Positions 1 to 9,020 of a DNA stretch of 64,000 nt are shown one piece after another. The DNA is from an uncultured Thermoanaerobaculia bacterium (GTDB taxonomy: Bacteria; Acidobacteriota; Thermoanaerobaculia; Multivoradales; Multivoraceae). The notes beneath the pieces are model-generated. The model did no database searches and had not been told where the DNA came from. It saw only the letters and a program-made list of their open reading frames with translations. Positions within the stretch are counted from its first letter, which is position 1. Each line of letters begins with the position of its first letter. The stretch is taken from contig CATOTG010000006.1 of the NCBI GenBank assembly GCA_951813015.1, forward strand, positions 434,001 to 498,000. The letters run 5' to 3'. Position numbers and translations under genes: made by a program.

Positions 1-110
1 CAGAACCGGTCCGGATCCTCGATCGATTCGCGGTAGAGCCTGCGGTAGGCATCCATGCCGTCCACGTGGGCGCGGCCACTCTCCGAGATCGCGGCTTTGA
101 CGGGGATCAT
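1..110 (-). CDS. acs: Acetyl-CoA synthetase, N-terminal fragment (runs off the window)
   Basis: Only the first 36 codons are visible; the gene continues past the left edge. The ATG at 108-110 is preceded by a GGAGAA ribosome-binding site. The peptide includes YRRLYRESIEDPDRFW, which matches the N-terminal region of AMP-forming acetyl-CoA synthetases, where a Y..LY..S..DP..FW pattern precedes the adenylation core. The enzyme would convert acetate, ATP and CoA to acetyl-CoA in the cytosol. PEP carboxykinase lies immediately upstream on the same strand, so acetate use and gluconeogenesis may be linked here. Another acyl-CoA synthetase of the same superfamily (propionyl-CoA synthetase, for example) cannot be excluded from this short piece. 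Confidence 0.7.
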   Translation of the reverse strand, partial: MIPVKAAISESGRAHVDGMDAYRRLYRESIEDPDRF

Positions 111-163
111 CCGATTCTCCTTGCGGGCCAGGCAGGCAGCCCGCGGCAGACGTCCACAGGCGG

Positions 164-258
164 CCAGCAGCCCGTGGCGAAGAGTCCGTGTCGCACCGGG
201 CGCGGTCAGGCGCCCGTCCAGCAAGGCGCGACGCGGGAGCATATCGGGCCGCCCGCCA
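164..258 (-). repeat. Half copy of the 256-bp interspersed repeat (CTAG-end half)
   Basis: Read on the minus strand this matches the right half of the complete repeat at 59758-60013. It contains the shared cores GATATGCT, CGCGCCTTGCTGGACGGGCG and a degraded terminal repeat (CCAGCAGCCCGTGGCG on the plus strand; CTAGCAGCCCGTGGCA in the complete copy). It lies between pckA and acs and contains no gene. Its internal GGGCGC/GCGCCC arms could form a hairpin. Confidence 0.75.
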
Positions 259-309
259 TCCGACGAGTCGAGTCGGAACGGAGCGACAGGCGACGCTCCC
301 GGCCTCGAG

Positions 310-1893
310 CTAGAGGCACGGCGCCGCGGCAAGCACCTCCGCCGAGACGGTGCCCGCCAGACCCGCGAAGTTGTCCGTGAACATCGTCGCCAGACGGCGG
401 GCATGTTCGTCGTAGGCCTGCGGGTCGGCCCAGCTCCTGCGTGCATCGAGCACCTCTGCCGGGACGCCGTCGAGCGCGGTCGGGTAGGCGAGGCCGAAGA
501 CCGGGTGGGTGCACATCGGCACGTCGTCGAGGCTGCCGTCCAGCGCGGCGTGGATCATCCTCCGCGTGTAGGCCAGCTCGATGCGCCGGCCCACGCCGTA
601 CGGCCCCCCGGTCCAGCCCGTGTTCACCAGCCAGACGGCGGCCCCGTGGCGTCGCACCTTCTCACCCAGCAGTCGGGCATAGGCGGACGGCGGCAGCGGC
701 ATGAAGGGGGCGCCGAAGCAGGCGCTGAAGGTCGCCGTCGGCTCGGTAACTCCGCGTTCCGTGCCGCCGACCTTGGCGGTGTAGCCGGACAGGAAGTGGT
801 ACATCGCCTGCGCCTCGGTGAGCCGGCTGATCGGCGGCAGGACGCCGAACGCGTCGCAGGTCAGGAAGACGACCGCGCCGGGATGACCGGCCATCCCGCC
901 GACGTCGACGTGCTCCAGGTGGCTCAGCGGATAGCTGGCGCGGGTGTTCTCCGTGCGGGAATCGTCGTCCAGGTCGAGTTCGCGCGATTCCTGGTCGAAG
1001 ACGACGTTCTCAAGCACCGTACCGAACCGCCGCGTCGTCGCGTAGATCTCCGGCTCCCCTTCGGGATCGAGCCGGATCACCTTCGCGTAGCAGCCGCCTT
1101 CGATGTTGAAGATGCCGTCGTCGGACCAGCAGTGCTCGTCGTCACCGATCAGGGTGCGCTTCGGATCGGCCGACAGTGTCGTCTTGCCCGTGCCCGAAAG
1201 GCCGAAGAAGAGGGCCGAGTCGGAGCGGTCGGCGCCGTAGTTCGCGCTGCAGTGCATGCTCAGCACGCCGCGGCGCGGCATCAGGAAGTTCATCACGCTG
1301 AACATCGACTTCTTGATCTCGCCGGCGTACTCGCTGCCGCCGATCAGGGTCAGATGCCGTTCCAGGTCGAGGGCGATGAAGGTCGTGCTGTTCGTGCCGT
1401 CCGTCTCCGGATCGGCCAGGACACCGGGAATGTCGACGACGGTGTAGTCGGGTTCGAAGCCTTCGAGCTTTGAAGGGTCGGCCGCGCGCAGGAACATGTT
1501 GCGCGCGAACAGGCTGTGCCATGCCCTCTCGGAGATCACCCGCACGCTCAGGCGGCAGCCCGGATCGGCGCCGGCGAAACCGTCGAACACGAACAGGTCC
1601 CGCTCGGCGGCAGCGGCCAGCATCTTGTCGTAGAGCCGGGCGAAGTGCTTTGGATCGAGGGCCTTGTTGACCGGCCCCCAGTCGACGGCGTCCGCTGACG
1701 GCGATCGGCGCACGACGAACCGGTCGTTCGGCGACCGGCCCGTGTGCTCGCCGGTCGAGGCCACGATGGGCCCCTCGGCCGCGATGGCGGCCTCACCGCG
1801 CCGCACGGCCTCCTCATAGAGCCGAGCCACGCTCAGGCGTGAGTAGACAGTGCCCCGACAAGCTGTCAGGAACTCCCGGGAAACGTCGGCCAT
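310..1893 (-). CDS. pckA: Phosphoenolpyruvate carboxykinase (ATP)
   Basis: A 527-residue cytosolic enzyme that converts oxaloacetate and ATP to PEP, CO2 and ADP, the entry step of gluconeogenesis. The kinase-1a P-loop GLSGTGKTTLS is at residues 231-241, followed by LIGDDEHCW (kinase-2/metal site) near 248-256. The substrate-site segment TGRSPNDRFV is near 51-60, and CSANYG near 215-220. The length is usual for the ATP-dependent family; the GTP-dependent family has a different P-loop context. The start codon is the ATG at 1891-1893. The gene follows tRNA-Asn and precedes acs on the same strand. The stop TAG is at 310-312. Confidence 0.97.
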   Translation of the reverse strand: MADVSREFLTACRGTVYSRLSVARLYEEAVRRGEAAIAAEGPIVASTGEHTGRSPNDRFVVRRSPSADAVDWGPVNKALDPKHFARLYDKMLAAAAERDLFVFDGFAGADPGCRLSVRVISERAWHSLFARNMFLRAADPSKLEGFEPDYTVVDIPGVLADPETDGTNSTTFIALDLERHLTLIGGSEYAGEIKKSMFSVMNFLMPRRGVLSMHCSANYGADRSDSALFFGLSGTGKTTLSADPKRTLIGDDEHCWSDDGIFNIEGGCYAKVIRLDPEGEPEIYATTRRFGTVLENVVFDQESRELDLDDDSRTENTRASYPLSHLEHVDVGGMAGHPGAVVFLTCDAFGVLPPISRLTEAQAMYHFLSGYTAKVGGTERGVTEPTATFSACFGAPFMPLPPSAYARLLGEKVRRHGAAVWLVNTGWTGGPYGVGRRIELAYTRRMIHAALDGSLDDVPMCTHPVFGLAYPTALDGVPAEVLDARRSWADPQAYDEHARRLATMFTDNFAGLAGTVSAEVLAAAPCL

Positions 1894-1955
1894 CTCTTCT
1901 ACCTCAGGCGATCCGGCGCGAGAGGGTACCCCACGTCACCGCAAGCCGCGAGCCA

Positions 1956-2030
1956 TGGCTCCTCGGGAGGGATTCGAACCCCCAACATTTCGGTTAACAG
2001 CCGAACGCTCTACCGTTGAGCTACCGAGGA
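1956..2030 (-). tRNA. tRNA-Asn (GTT)
   Basis: Minus-strand cloverleaf. The acceptor stem TCCTCGG pairs with CCGAGGA, the anticodon loop is CTGTTAA with anticodon GTT, and the T-loop is GGTTCGAATCC. The discriminator base is G and the CCA end is encoded (1956-1958). It lies between rpoD and pckA on the same strand. Confidence 0.95.
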
Positions 2031-2099
2031 AGAATCCGCCGGCTCCAGGCAAAGCGGGCGGGCGACACGTGGTGATCTTAGGGAGGCGCCGAGGCAACT

Positions 2100-2290
2100 G
2101 TCAATCGGCAGCAGACAGGACCATTCCAAAGTCCAGCGCTCCACGCTGGGCGCGGGCGGGAGGCCTTCATTCCCGATGGTCGAGAGCCGTGCCGGTGCGG
2201 AGTTGCTGATTCCGGAGTGGTTTCCTCACATCGGTCACCGAAGTTCCCGACTTTGGAACGGCCCTGCGGCAGCAGACCACCGGTCCGGCG
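2100..2290. repeat. Imperfect inverted repeat in the rpoD/tRNA-Asn gap
   Basis: ATTCCAAAGTC at 2123-2133 is answered by GACTTTGGAAC at 2249-2259. Flanking bases are also partly inverted (a GCAGCAGAC-like run on each side). This makes a structure of roughly 160-190 bp with no convincing gene. Only one copy was seen, so it may be a decayed mobile repeat or a long hairpin. Confidence 0.4.
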
Positions 2291-2291
2291 C

Positions 2292-2414
2292 TGGCGCGGT
2301 CCGCGCCACACGTGAACCAGTCCGTGCGCATTTCATCGGGCGCACGGATGGCACGATGCCGGGCGGGATGCATGACCGATCGAATGCAGCGCGACTCTTG
2401 CCACGGGCTGCTAG
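2292..2414 (+). repeat. Interspersed repeat, hairpin half (copy A), ending at the rpoD stop codon
   Basis: Nearly identical to the reverse complement of 59758-59880. Both share ATGCATGACCGATCGAATGC and end in the same 16 bp, TGCCACGGGCTGCTAG (2399-2414). The CTA inside this terminus (2411-2413) is the TAG stop codon of rpoD on the minus strand. The copy contains a GGCGCGG/CCGCGCC hairpin and a CCGTGCGC/GCGCACGG hairpin. No matching left terminus was found, so this is a half element. Confidence 0.85.
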
Positions 2415-4135
2415 AGGGGGTTTCGGAAGGCCCGCAACCGCCGGGCCCGGCTCGGATGGCGGAGCTTGCGGAGCGCCTTGGACTCGATCTGGCGAACGCG
2501 CTCGCGCGTCACGTTGAAGGAGCGGCCCACGTCCTCCAGGGTCGACTCCGCGCCGTCGCCGACGCCGAAGCGCATGCGGAGCACCAGTTCCTCGCGCGGA
2601 CTGAGCGTCTGAAGCACCTCCGCGGTCTGCTCGCCCAGGCTCCTCGCCATCAGGCTGTCGAGCGGCGAAATCGCCTTCTTGTCCTCGATGAAGTCGCCGA
2701 GGTGAGAGTCCGCCTCCTCGCCGATCGGTGTTTCGAGCGAGACCGGTTCCAGCGAGATCTGCATGATCTCGCGCACCTGCACGGCATCCATGTCCATGCG
2801 CTCCGCGATCTCCGGCACGGTCGGCTCGCGGCCCAGTTCCTGCACCATGGCGCGGCTGGTCCGGGTCAGCTTGTTGATCGTGTCGATCATGTGGACCGGA
2901 ATCCGGATCGTCCTGGCCTGGTCCGCGATCGCCCTCGTGATCGCCTGACGGATCCACCAGGTGGCGTAGGTCGAGAACTTGTAGCCGCGGCGATACTCGA
3001 ACTTCTCGACCGCGCGGATCAGGCCGATGTTGCCGTCCTGGATCAGATCCAGCAGTTGCAGACCCCGGTTCGTGTACTTCTTGGCGATCGAAACGACCAG
3101 CCGAAGGTTGGCGAGGATCATCTCGGAGCGGGCCTGCTCGCAGATCGCCTCGCCGCGGCGGACCTTGCTCAGGGTGGCGGTTACCTGGGCCAGGGTCGTC
3201 CCGTAGCGTTCCTCCGCGGCCCGAAGGCGAGCGCGGTACTTCTCGATTCGACGCCGTTGCAACGCGCCGAGTTCCGTGTCCCGCTCCCGGTCCAGAGCGA
3301 TCTTCGCCCGCCGGATATCCCGGTCGTGGCGCGAAATCTCCGCGTAGAGCTGCTTCAGAATCTCGACCAGTCGGGCTCGGGTCTGTGCCGTCAACTCGAT
3401 CGAGCGAATCTGCTCGGTGATCTTGCCCGCGGTCCGGTCGATCTCGCGCTCGATCTCCAGGAACCGTTGGCCACCGCGAGAGCACCGCTCGCGCCGGCGG
3501 CGCAGCCGGCGCACCTTCAGATCGAGTCCGTCGATCGCCTGGAAGATGCCGAGATTCCTGGCGATCCGCTTGTTCGCCTTCTGGTCCAGATTCGCGCCGC
3601 CGTCGGCGAGAAGTTCACGCATCAACCGGTGGTCGCGCCGCGCCAGCTCGTTGATCCGCAGCAGCTCCCTGAGCACGACCGGGTTGTCGCAGAGCGCCTC
3701 GAAGACAATCCACTCGCCGCGTTCGATGCGTTTCGCGATCTCCACTTCGCCCTCGCGATCGAGCAGGTCGACGCGGCCCATCTCGCGCAGATAGACGCGC
3801 ACCGGATCCGTCGTCCGGTCCTGGCTGACGAAGGCCGGCGGCTCCGGCTCCTTTCTCTCGACGCCGCTTAGAAGCGGCGCGGAATCCGAGTCGACCGCGT
3901 TGACGAACACCTCGGGGCGACCGATCAGGTCAACGCCGAGCGCGCCCAGACGAGCTCTGACCTCGTCCATCTCCCTGGCTTCGGCGAGTAGTTCGTCAGG
4001 CAACCGATCGTGGAGCTCGTCGCGGAGCAGGTAGCCCTTTTCCCGGCCAAGGGCGAACACGCCGCGAACCGAACTGTGACGGTCTTCGATCGGCTCGACC
4101 GGACCAGCTTCGACCGTTGCGATGCTCAGCGCCAC
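2411..4135 (-). CDS. rpoD: RNA polymerase primary sigma factor (sigma-70, RpoD)
   Basis: A 574-residue housekeeping sigma factor that directs RNA polymerase to -35/-10 promoters. Region 1.2 begins near [13 protein letters not shown] long basic, coiled non-conserved insert follows. Region 2 is intact with [32 protein letters not shown] and [14 protein letters not shown]. Region 3 holds RTIRIPVHM. Region 4.2 holds [18 protein letters not shown]. The N-terminus before region 1.2 is short compared with proteobacterial RpoD. The start codon lies 9 bases after the dnaG stop, consistent with the usual rpsU-dnaG-rpoD grouping. The TAG stop falls inside an interspersed-repeat terminus. Confidence 0.97.
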   Translation of the reverse strand: MALSIATVEAGPVEPIEDRHSSVRGVFALGREKGYLLRDELHDRLPDELLAEAREMDEVRARLGALGVDLIGRPEVFVNAVDSDSAPLLSGVERKEPEPPAFVSQDRTTDPVRVYLREMGRVDLLDREGEVEIAKRIERGEWIVFEALCDNPVVLRELLRINELARRDHRLMRELLADGGANLDQKANKRIARNLGIFQAIDGLDLKVRRLRRRRERCSRGGQRFLEIEREIDRTAGKITEQIRSIELTAQTRARLVEILKQLYAEISRHDRDIRRAKIALDRERDTELGALQRRRIEKYRARLRAAEERYGTTLAQVTATLSKVRRGEAICEQARSEMILANLRLVVSIAKKYTNRGLQLLDLIQDGNIGLIRAVEKFEYRRGYKFSTYATWWIRQAITRAIADQARTIRIPVHMIDTINKLTRTSRAMVQELGREPTVPEIAERMDMDAVQVREIMQISLEPVSLETPIGEEADSHLGDFIEDKKAISPLDSLMARSLGEQTAEVLQTLSPREELVLRMRFGVGDGAESTLEDVGRSFNVTRERVRQIESKALRKLRHPSRARRLRAFRNPL

Positions 4136-4144
4136 GGAATGTCC

Positions 4145-5944
4145 CTAGTTTGCGGGTTGCCGGTACAGGGCACGGCTGAGCTCCTGCTTCTCTTCGATCC
4201 TGCGGTGCAGGGTGTCCATGTCGCCCTCGCGCTGGGCGCGATTGATCTCCCGAGCGAGCAGGTGGAGCCGCTGTTTGGCGAAGCGCCGACCCAACTCGAC
4301 GAGACTGATTCGGAGTTCCTGTTCAGAGTAAGCAGACGACCGTTGTAGCAAAAGGCTGGCGATGCGGTCAACAGGGTTGCCAGTCTCGTTCCCGTCGCCG
4401 GAGCGCCGCCCGAGTGCCCCGACCAGCGCCGTCGAGTCGATGGGGTCAACGCCCGCCTTGGCCTGTTCCCTGACGGCACGATAGATCGCTCGCAGGACGG
4501 GATCGAAGAACGCGCCGGACTCGGGCCAGTCGAAACCGTCATGTGACGGGGCGGCGATGATCAGCCGCAGCACCTGTTCTTCGATCGACGCCGTTGCCGG
4601 AGGCCTCCGCACCGCGCGCGTCTCCTCCGCGCCGGCGCCCGCGGACCGCTCGGGGACGGCGGCCGACTCACGAAGCAGCACCTCCACCTTGACTCCCAGC
4701 CGCTCGGCCGCGTTCTCGAAGTACCCTCTGCGCGCAATCGGATCCCCTACCCGGTCGATCAGCACGCGCACCCGCGCGGCTTCCCGGGCCCTCAGCCGGG
4801 GGTCGAGCTCGCCCCGACTCGGCAGCTCGTCGATCTCCAGCGCCACCGCGTCCCGGGCTTCGTCCACCACGCTCCGCACCGCCTCGGGCCCATCGTCGAG
4901 TCGAAGCGAGTCCGGATCCTGGCCGGCCGGGAAGCGCGCGCGACGGACGACAAGACCGGCCTCCAGCATGAGCGACGCCGCCTTGCGCGCCGCCTCGATA
5001 CCGGCCCGGTCACCGTCGTAGCCCAGGACGACCTCGTCCGTGTACCGGGACAGCAACCGCACTTGCCCCACGGTCAACGCCGTTCCCATGCTCGCCACCA
5101 CCCAGTCGATGCCGGACAGGGCGGCCCCGATCACGTCGAAGTAGCCCTCCACCAGGAGGACGCGGCCCTGCTCCCGAATGGCCCGGCGAGCCGAGTCGAG
5201 TCCGTAGAGCAGGGCGCCCTTGCGGAAGTGGTCGGTCTCGTTCGTGTTGACGTACTTCGCCGGGTCGTCGCCCAGGGTCCGGCCGCCGAACGCCAGCAGC
5301 CGGCCCGATGGCGAGCGGATGGGAAACATGAGCCGGTTCCGGAACCGGTCGTAGGGACGATCCGGGTTCTTCCGGCTGCGCGCCACCAGCCCCGCGGCCT
5401 CGAGGTCGGGAATCGCCAGGCGGCGACCCAGGTCGCTCACCAGCGTCTGCCATCCGTCCGGCGCGAAACCGACGCCGAACCGGGCGATCAACTCCGACGA
5501 CACCTTGCGCCGGCGCAGGTAGTCCTGCGGCGCCGCCTCGGTCCGCAGCTTGGCGCGGAAGAAGGCGCAGGCCGCGTCGAGGGCGGCCTGGATCCGCTCG
5601 GACCGGTCGGCCCGCGCCTCGTCGCCGGGGGCCGGCGCCGCCCGCGGCAAAGGCACCCCGTAGCGGTCGGCCATATGTTCGACCGCGGTGGCGAAGTTGT
5701 CTCCCGTCAGTTCCATGTGCAGGCCGAGGGCGTCGCCGCCGGCGCCGCAGCCGAAGCAGTAGTAGAGCTTCCGCTCCGGATCGAGCGACAGGGAGGGCGT
5801 CTTCTCCTTGTGGAACGGGCACAGGGCGACGAAGCGCTGGCCCCGGCGCTCGACCTTCGTGTGCTCGCTGGCGATGTCCACGATGTCGACCGCCTCGCGC
5901 ACCGCGTCCAACGCTTCCTCGGTAAGCCTGCCCCGCCGCTGCAT
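4145..5944 (-). CDS. dnaG: DNA primase DnaG
   Basis: A 599-residue primase that makes RNA primers for lagging-strand and restart synthesis. The N-terminal CHC2 zinc finger uses C42, H45, C63 and C66 (CPFHKEKTPS ... YYCFGCGAGG). The central RNA polymerase domain follows, with a TOPRIM fold marked by LLVEGYFDVI and the acidic motif VVLGYDGDRAG. The C-terminal region of about 150 residues is helical and would bind the replicative helicase. The length is normal. It is followed closely by rpoD and preceded by mutS2 on the same strand, with a repeat copy in the upstream 160 bp. Confidence 0.97.
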   Translation of the reverse strand: MQRRGRLTEEALDAVREAVDIVDIASEHTKVERRGQRFVALCPFHKEKTPSLSLDPERKLYYCFGCGAGGDALGLHMELTGDNFATAVEHMADRYGVPLPRAAPAPGDEARADRSERIQAALDAACAFFRAKLRTEAAPQDYLRRRKVSSELIARFGVGFAPDGWQTLVSDLGRRLAIPDLEAAGLVARSRKNPDRPYDRFRNRLMFPIRSPSGRLLAFGGRTLGDDPAKYVNTNETDHFRKGALLYGLDSARRAIREQGRVLLVEGYFDVIGAALSGIDWVVASMGTALTVGQVRLLSRYTDEVVLGYDGDRAGIEAARKAASLMLEAGLVVRRARFPAGQDPDSLRLDDGPEAVRSVVDEARDAVALEIDELPSRGELDPRLRAREAARVRVLIDRVGDPIARRGYFENAAERLGVKVEVLLRESAAVPERSAGAGAEETRAVRRPPATASIEEQVLRLIIAAPSHDGFDWPESGAFFDPVLRAIYRAVREQAKAGVDPIDSTALVGALGRRSGDGNETGNPVDRIASLLLQRSSAYSEQELRISLVELGRRFAKQRLHLLAREINRAQREGDMDTLHRRIEEKQELSRALYRQPAN

Positions 5945-5950
5945 GATCGC

Positions 5951-6046
5951 TCATGCTACTGGGTGCGCCGGCCTGCCATCCGTGCGCCCGATGACGGGCA
6001 CACGGACTGGTTCGCGGGTGGCGCGGATCGCGCCACCCGGGTTCCG
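5951..6046 (-). repeat. Interspersed repeat, hairpin half (copy B)
   Basis: Occupies most of the dnaG-mutS2 gap. On the minus strand it matches copy A through GAACCAGTCCGTG and CATCGGGCGCACGGATGGCA. It carries a perfect 10-bp hairpin GGGTGGCGCG/CGCGCCACCC at 6016-6038. The conserved 16-bp terminus is missing. The hairpin could attenuate or process the mutS2-dnaG transcript. Confidence 0.75.
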
Positions 6047-6105
6047 GCCGGCTCAGGAACAACGCGCCGCGAAGCGGCGACCATCCTCCGTCCCTGGCGC
6101 AGGCC

Positions 6106-8562
6106 CTAGCGCAGCACGACTTCGGTCGCGCCGTCGCCGCCCGCCGAGGGCGGCGCCGGATCGAACCCGGCTACCGCCGGATGCCCGCGCAGATGCTCGC
6201 GGACTGCCCGGCGCAGCCGTCCGCTGCCATGACCGTGGACCACGCGCACCCGTTCCCGGCCCGAGACCAGGGCCCGGTCGAGCCAGGCGTCCAGCGAATC
6301 GAGCGCGGGCGCCACCTTCTGGCCGATCAGCATCAACTCCGACTCGACCGCCGTCGCCGCAGACGCCTGGACCCGGACCCGGTTCGGCACGGTTCGCTTC
6401 GCCGGCGCCACGGCCTCCAGTGCCGCGGGCGACGTCCGCACGCGTTTGCCCCGCACGACGACCGTGGCCCGATCTTCAGCCAATTCCTGGAGTTCGCCGA
6501 CCCAGCCGAGGGAGCGGTGACGCACCTCGGCCCCGGCGACGAGCGGGGGCGAGCGCGCGGGCGTGGCCTGGGACTCCGGCGTCCCGGCGGCCGCCCGTTC
6601 GTCGGCGGCCGAGGCTTCGCGGTCGAGTTCCCGGTGCAGGCCGCCGGCGGCGCGAGCAAACGCCCGCTTGCCCGGTCGCGGCTGCGCCGCCAACTCGGCC
6701 AGGGCCTGATCCAGCCGGCTGCGATTCGCCTTGCGCAACGCATCCACTTCGCGCCGGACCGCCAGGGTCAACCGCTTCCTGGCTGCCTGCAGGGACGCCT
6801 GACGGGTTTCGAAGCGAGCGCGCTCCGCTTCCGTCTCGGCAGTCAGGCGGGCCAGCTCCGCTTCCCGTTCGAGCAACCGCTCACGCAGCCGCTCGTTACG
6901 CTCCAGCACCCGCCTCAACTGCTGGTGCTCCGAGCCCAGAAAGTGCTCCGCTCGCTCCAGCCAGGCCGCCGGCAGGCCAAGGCGCCGGGCCAGTGCGAGA
7001 GCGCGGCTGCCGCCGGGCGGGCCGACCACCAGCCGGTAGGTCGGCAGGCCGCTCTCCGGGTCGAAGCCCATCGCCGCGCAGGAAGCCGACGGGGACTCGA
7101 GGGCGGCGGCGGCGAGTTGGGTCAGGTGGGTGGTCAAAATCCCCGGCGAGCCACTCTCGACCAGCCCCTCCAGCAACGCGATCCCGAGCGCGGCGCCCTC
7201 TTCCGGATTCGTGCCGGCGCCGACCTCGTCGAGCAGCACCAGGGTGCGCGGCCCGGCGCGCCGCCACACCTCCTGCAGACGCAGCAGGCGGGCGCTGAAC
7301 GTCGATTGTTCGTCCAGAACGCTCTGGTCGTCGCCAACGACCGCCACGAGATGGTCGAACACCGGCAACCGGCTGGCCGGCGCGGCCGGCACCGGCATCC
7401 CCGCCTGGGACATGAGACAGAGCAGGCCCACCGTCTTCAGCGCCACGGTCTTGCCGCCGGCATTGGGTCCGGTCAGGACCAGGGTGCGGCGGTCGTCCAG
7501 CGCCAGGTCGAGCGGCACGACCTCGCCGCGGTTGCCGGCGGCGCCGAGGGTCTGTTCCCGATGCTCCGCCAGCCGCGGGTCGAGAAGCGGATGACGGGCG
7601 CCGCGGAGTTCGAGCGCGGCCGCCGCGCCGTCTTGATCCGGCGCCGCGATGGCGGCCGGCGCGGCCGCGACCGCGGCCGCGAAGCGCGCGACCGCCTGCA
7701 GCATGTCGACCGCGGCAAGGAACTCGATCCTGGCCAGGATCGCCGGCGTCAGCTCCAGCACCAGCCGCACGAGTTCGGCAAGGATGCGAGCTCGCTCGAT
7801 GTCCTTGTCCGCGGCGAGCCGCTCAAGCTCGTCGTTGCTCTCCACGACCTGCGAAGGCTCGAAGTAGAAGCTGCGGCCCGAAGCGGAGCGTCCCCTCACC
7901 AGGCCGGAGAGGCGACCCCGGCTACCCGACGGCAGCAGGACGGAGAACCGGCCGCCGCGCAACGGCGTCGAGTCGTCGGCGAGCCTGTGACCATGCTCCC
8001 GGACGTAGGCCTGTACCTGGGTCTCGACCGACGTCTGCACGCGGCGGGCTTCACCCACCAGTGTTCTGAGTCGGGCCGACGCGTCGTCCCGAACCCCGCC
8101 GCGGCGATTCAGGGTCCGCCGCAGGCGCGCCGCCAAAGCAGCGCAGCCGATCGGCTCGCCGGCCGCACCGACCTCCAGGGCGCGCAACAGCTCGACCTCC
8201 GCCGCGAAAGTTGGAGTTTCTTCGTGGTCGTTCAGCCGTTCGAGCACCGTTTCGCCGGCTTCCATCACCGTCGCGAGGTCGAGCAGAGCGGCGCCGCCCA
8301 GCCGGCGGCCGCCGGTCTCCAACTCGCGCCGCAGGTCAAGGAGCTCCTGGTCGAGCACCGGTACAAGGGCGCCCCCCTCCTCGATCACCCGGGCAATCTC
8401 GCTGTAGCGGACCCGGCGACCTTCGATCTCGTCAGGGTCCATACACGGCGCGATGTCCTGGACCAGCCGCTTCCCGGCGTCGGTAACCGCAAGCCCCGCC
8501 ACGACGCGGAGCAACGCCGGAAACTCGAGCGCCTCGGAAGTCGCGCTGCTGCAACAGCTCAT
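6106..8562 (-). CDS. mutS2: Endonuclease MutS2 (MutS-like ATPase with Smr domain)
   Basis: An 818-residue MutS2 protein. It lacks the mismatch-binding N-terminal domains of MutS. It has the core/clamp region, then an ABC-type ATPase with Walker A LTGPNAGGKTVALKT and Walker B LVLLDEVGAGTNPEEG. After a long Ala/Arg/Glu-rich coiled coil comes a C-terminal Smr nuclease domain with the VVHGHGSGRLR motif. Family members bind branched DNA to restrain recombination or, in some bacteria, rescue collided ribosomes. It sits between rpsU and dnaG on the same strand, an unusual place within the rpsU-dnaG-rpoD cluster. The start codon is at 8560-8562. Confidence 0.93.
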   Translation of the reverse strand: MSCCSSATSEALEFPALLRVVAGLAVTDAGKRLVQDIAPCMDPDEIEGRRVRYSEIARVIEEGGALVPVLDQELLDLRRELETGGRRLGGAALLDLATVMEAGETVLERLNDHEETPTFAAEVELLRALEVGAAGEPIGCAALAARLRRTLNRRGGVRDDASARLRTLVGEARRVQTSVETQVQAYVREHGHRLADDSTPLRGGRFSVLLPSGSRGRLSGLVRGRSASGRSFYFEPSQVVESNDELERLAADKDIERARILAELVRLVLELTPAILARIEFLAAVDMLQAVARFAAAVAAAPAAIAAPDQDGAAAALELRGARHPLLDPRLAEHREQTLGAAGNRGEVVPLDLALDDRRTLVLTGPNAGGKTVALKTVGLLCLMSQAGMPVPAAPASRLPVFDHLVAVVGDDQSVLDEQSTFSARLLRLQEVWRRAGPRTLVLLDEVGAGTNPEEGAALGIALLEGLVESGSPGILTTHLTQLAAAALESPSASCAAMGFDPESGLPTYRLVVGPPGGSRALALARRLGLPAAWLERAEHFLGSEHQQLRRVLERNERLRERLLEREAELARLTAETEAERARFETRQASLQAARKRLTLAVRREVDALRKANRSRLDQALAELAAQPRPGKRAFARAAGGLHRELDREASAADERAAAGTPESQATPARSPPLVAGAEVRHRSLGWVGELQELAEDRATVVVRGKRVRTSPAALEAVAPAKRTVPNRVRVQASAATAVESELMLIGQKVAPALDSLDAWLDRALVSGRERVRVVHGHGSGRLRRAVREHLRGHPAVAGFDPAPPSAGGDGATEVVLR

Positions 8563-8661
8563 GTCAGTTGCCGATTCACGGCTGGTGAAGTGGCGAGCGA
8601 GCGGACCTCACTCTGCTGCGGCACTCTGCTGTGGTTCCGCGCGTACAGGCGCGGCGCGGTA

Positions 8662-8871
8662 CTAGACCAGACCGGCGCGGCGCTCCTCAGCCAGCTTGCG
8701 CAGCATCTTCTTGCGCGCCTGCATCACCTTGCGCTTGCGCTTGACGGACGGCTTCTCGAAGTGCTGGCGCTTCTTGAGCTCCGTCAGGATGCCCTCTTTC
8801 TCGCACTTCCGCTTGAAGCGGCGAAGCGCATTCTCGAAGCTCTCATCCTCGCGTACCTGCACTACCGGCAT
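8662..8871 (-). CDS. rpsU: Small ribosomal subunit protein bS21
   Basis: A 69-residue very basic protein beginning [21 protein letters not shown], the canonical bS21 N-terminus, and ending in a lysine/arginine-rich helix. bS21 sits on the 30S platform near the anti-Shine-Dalgarno region and helps initiation. It is the first gene of the classical rpsU-dnaG-rpoD arrangement, here with mutS2 inserted after it. Length and sequence are typical. Confidence 0.97.
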   Translation of the reverse strand: MPVVQVREDESFENALRRFKRKCEKEGILTELKKRQHFEKPSVKRKRKVMQARKKMLRKLAEERRAGLV

Positions 8872-9020
8872 AGCCTGGACTCGTCCTCTCTTTGTGAACT
8901 CAGACCTGGGTCCGACCTGCAGGCCGTCGGCGCACGACGACCTGCAAGAGTTGGGGATTGTGCACCAGCAGCCCCGTCGCCGTCAAGGACTGAGGGGCTC
9001 CTGCCGCACTCGACCCGGGA

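Noticed and set aside
55..1473. Long plus-strand open frame opposite pckA
   Set aside because: It is the complement of a well-supported PEP carboxykinase, has Arg/Gly-rich composition and no recognisable motif; an artefact of high GC.
2312..3871. 519-codon open frame opposite rpoD
   Set aside because: Fully antisense to RpoD regions 1.2-4.2; no domains, explained by GC-rich codon third positions.
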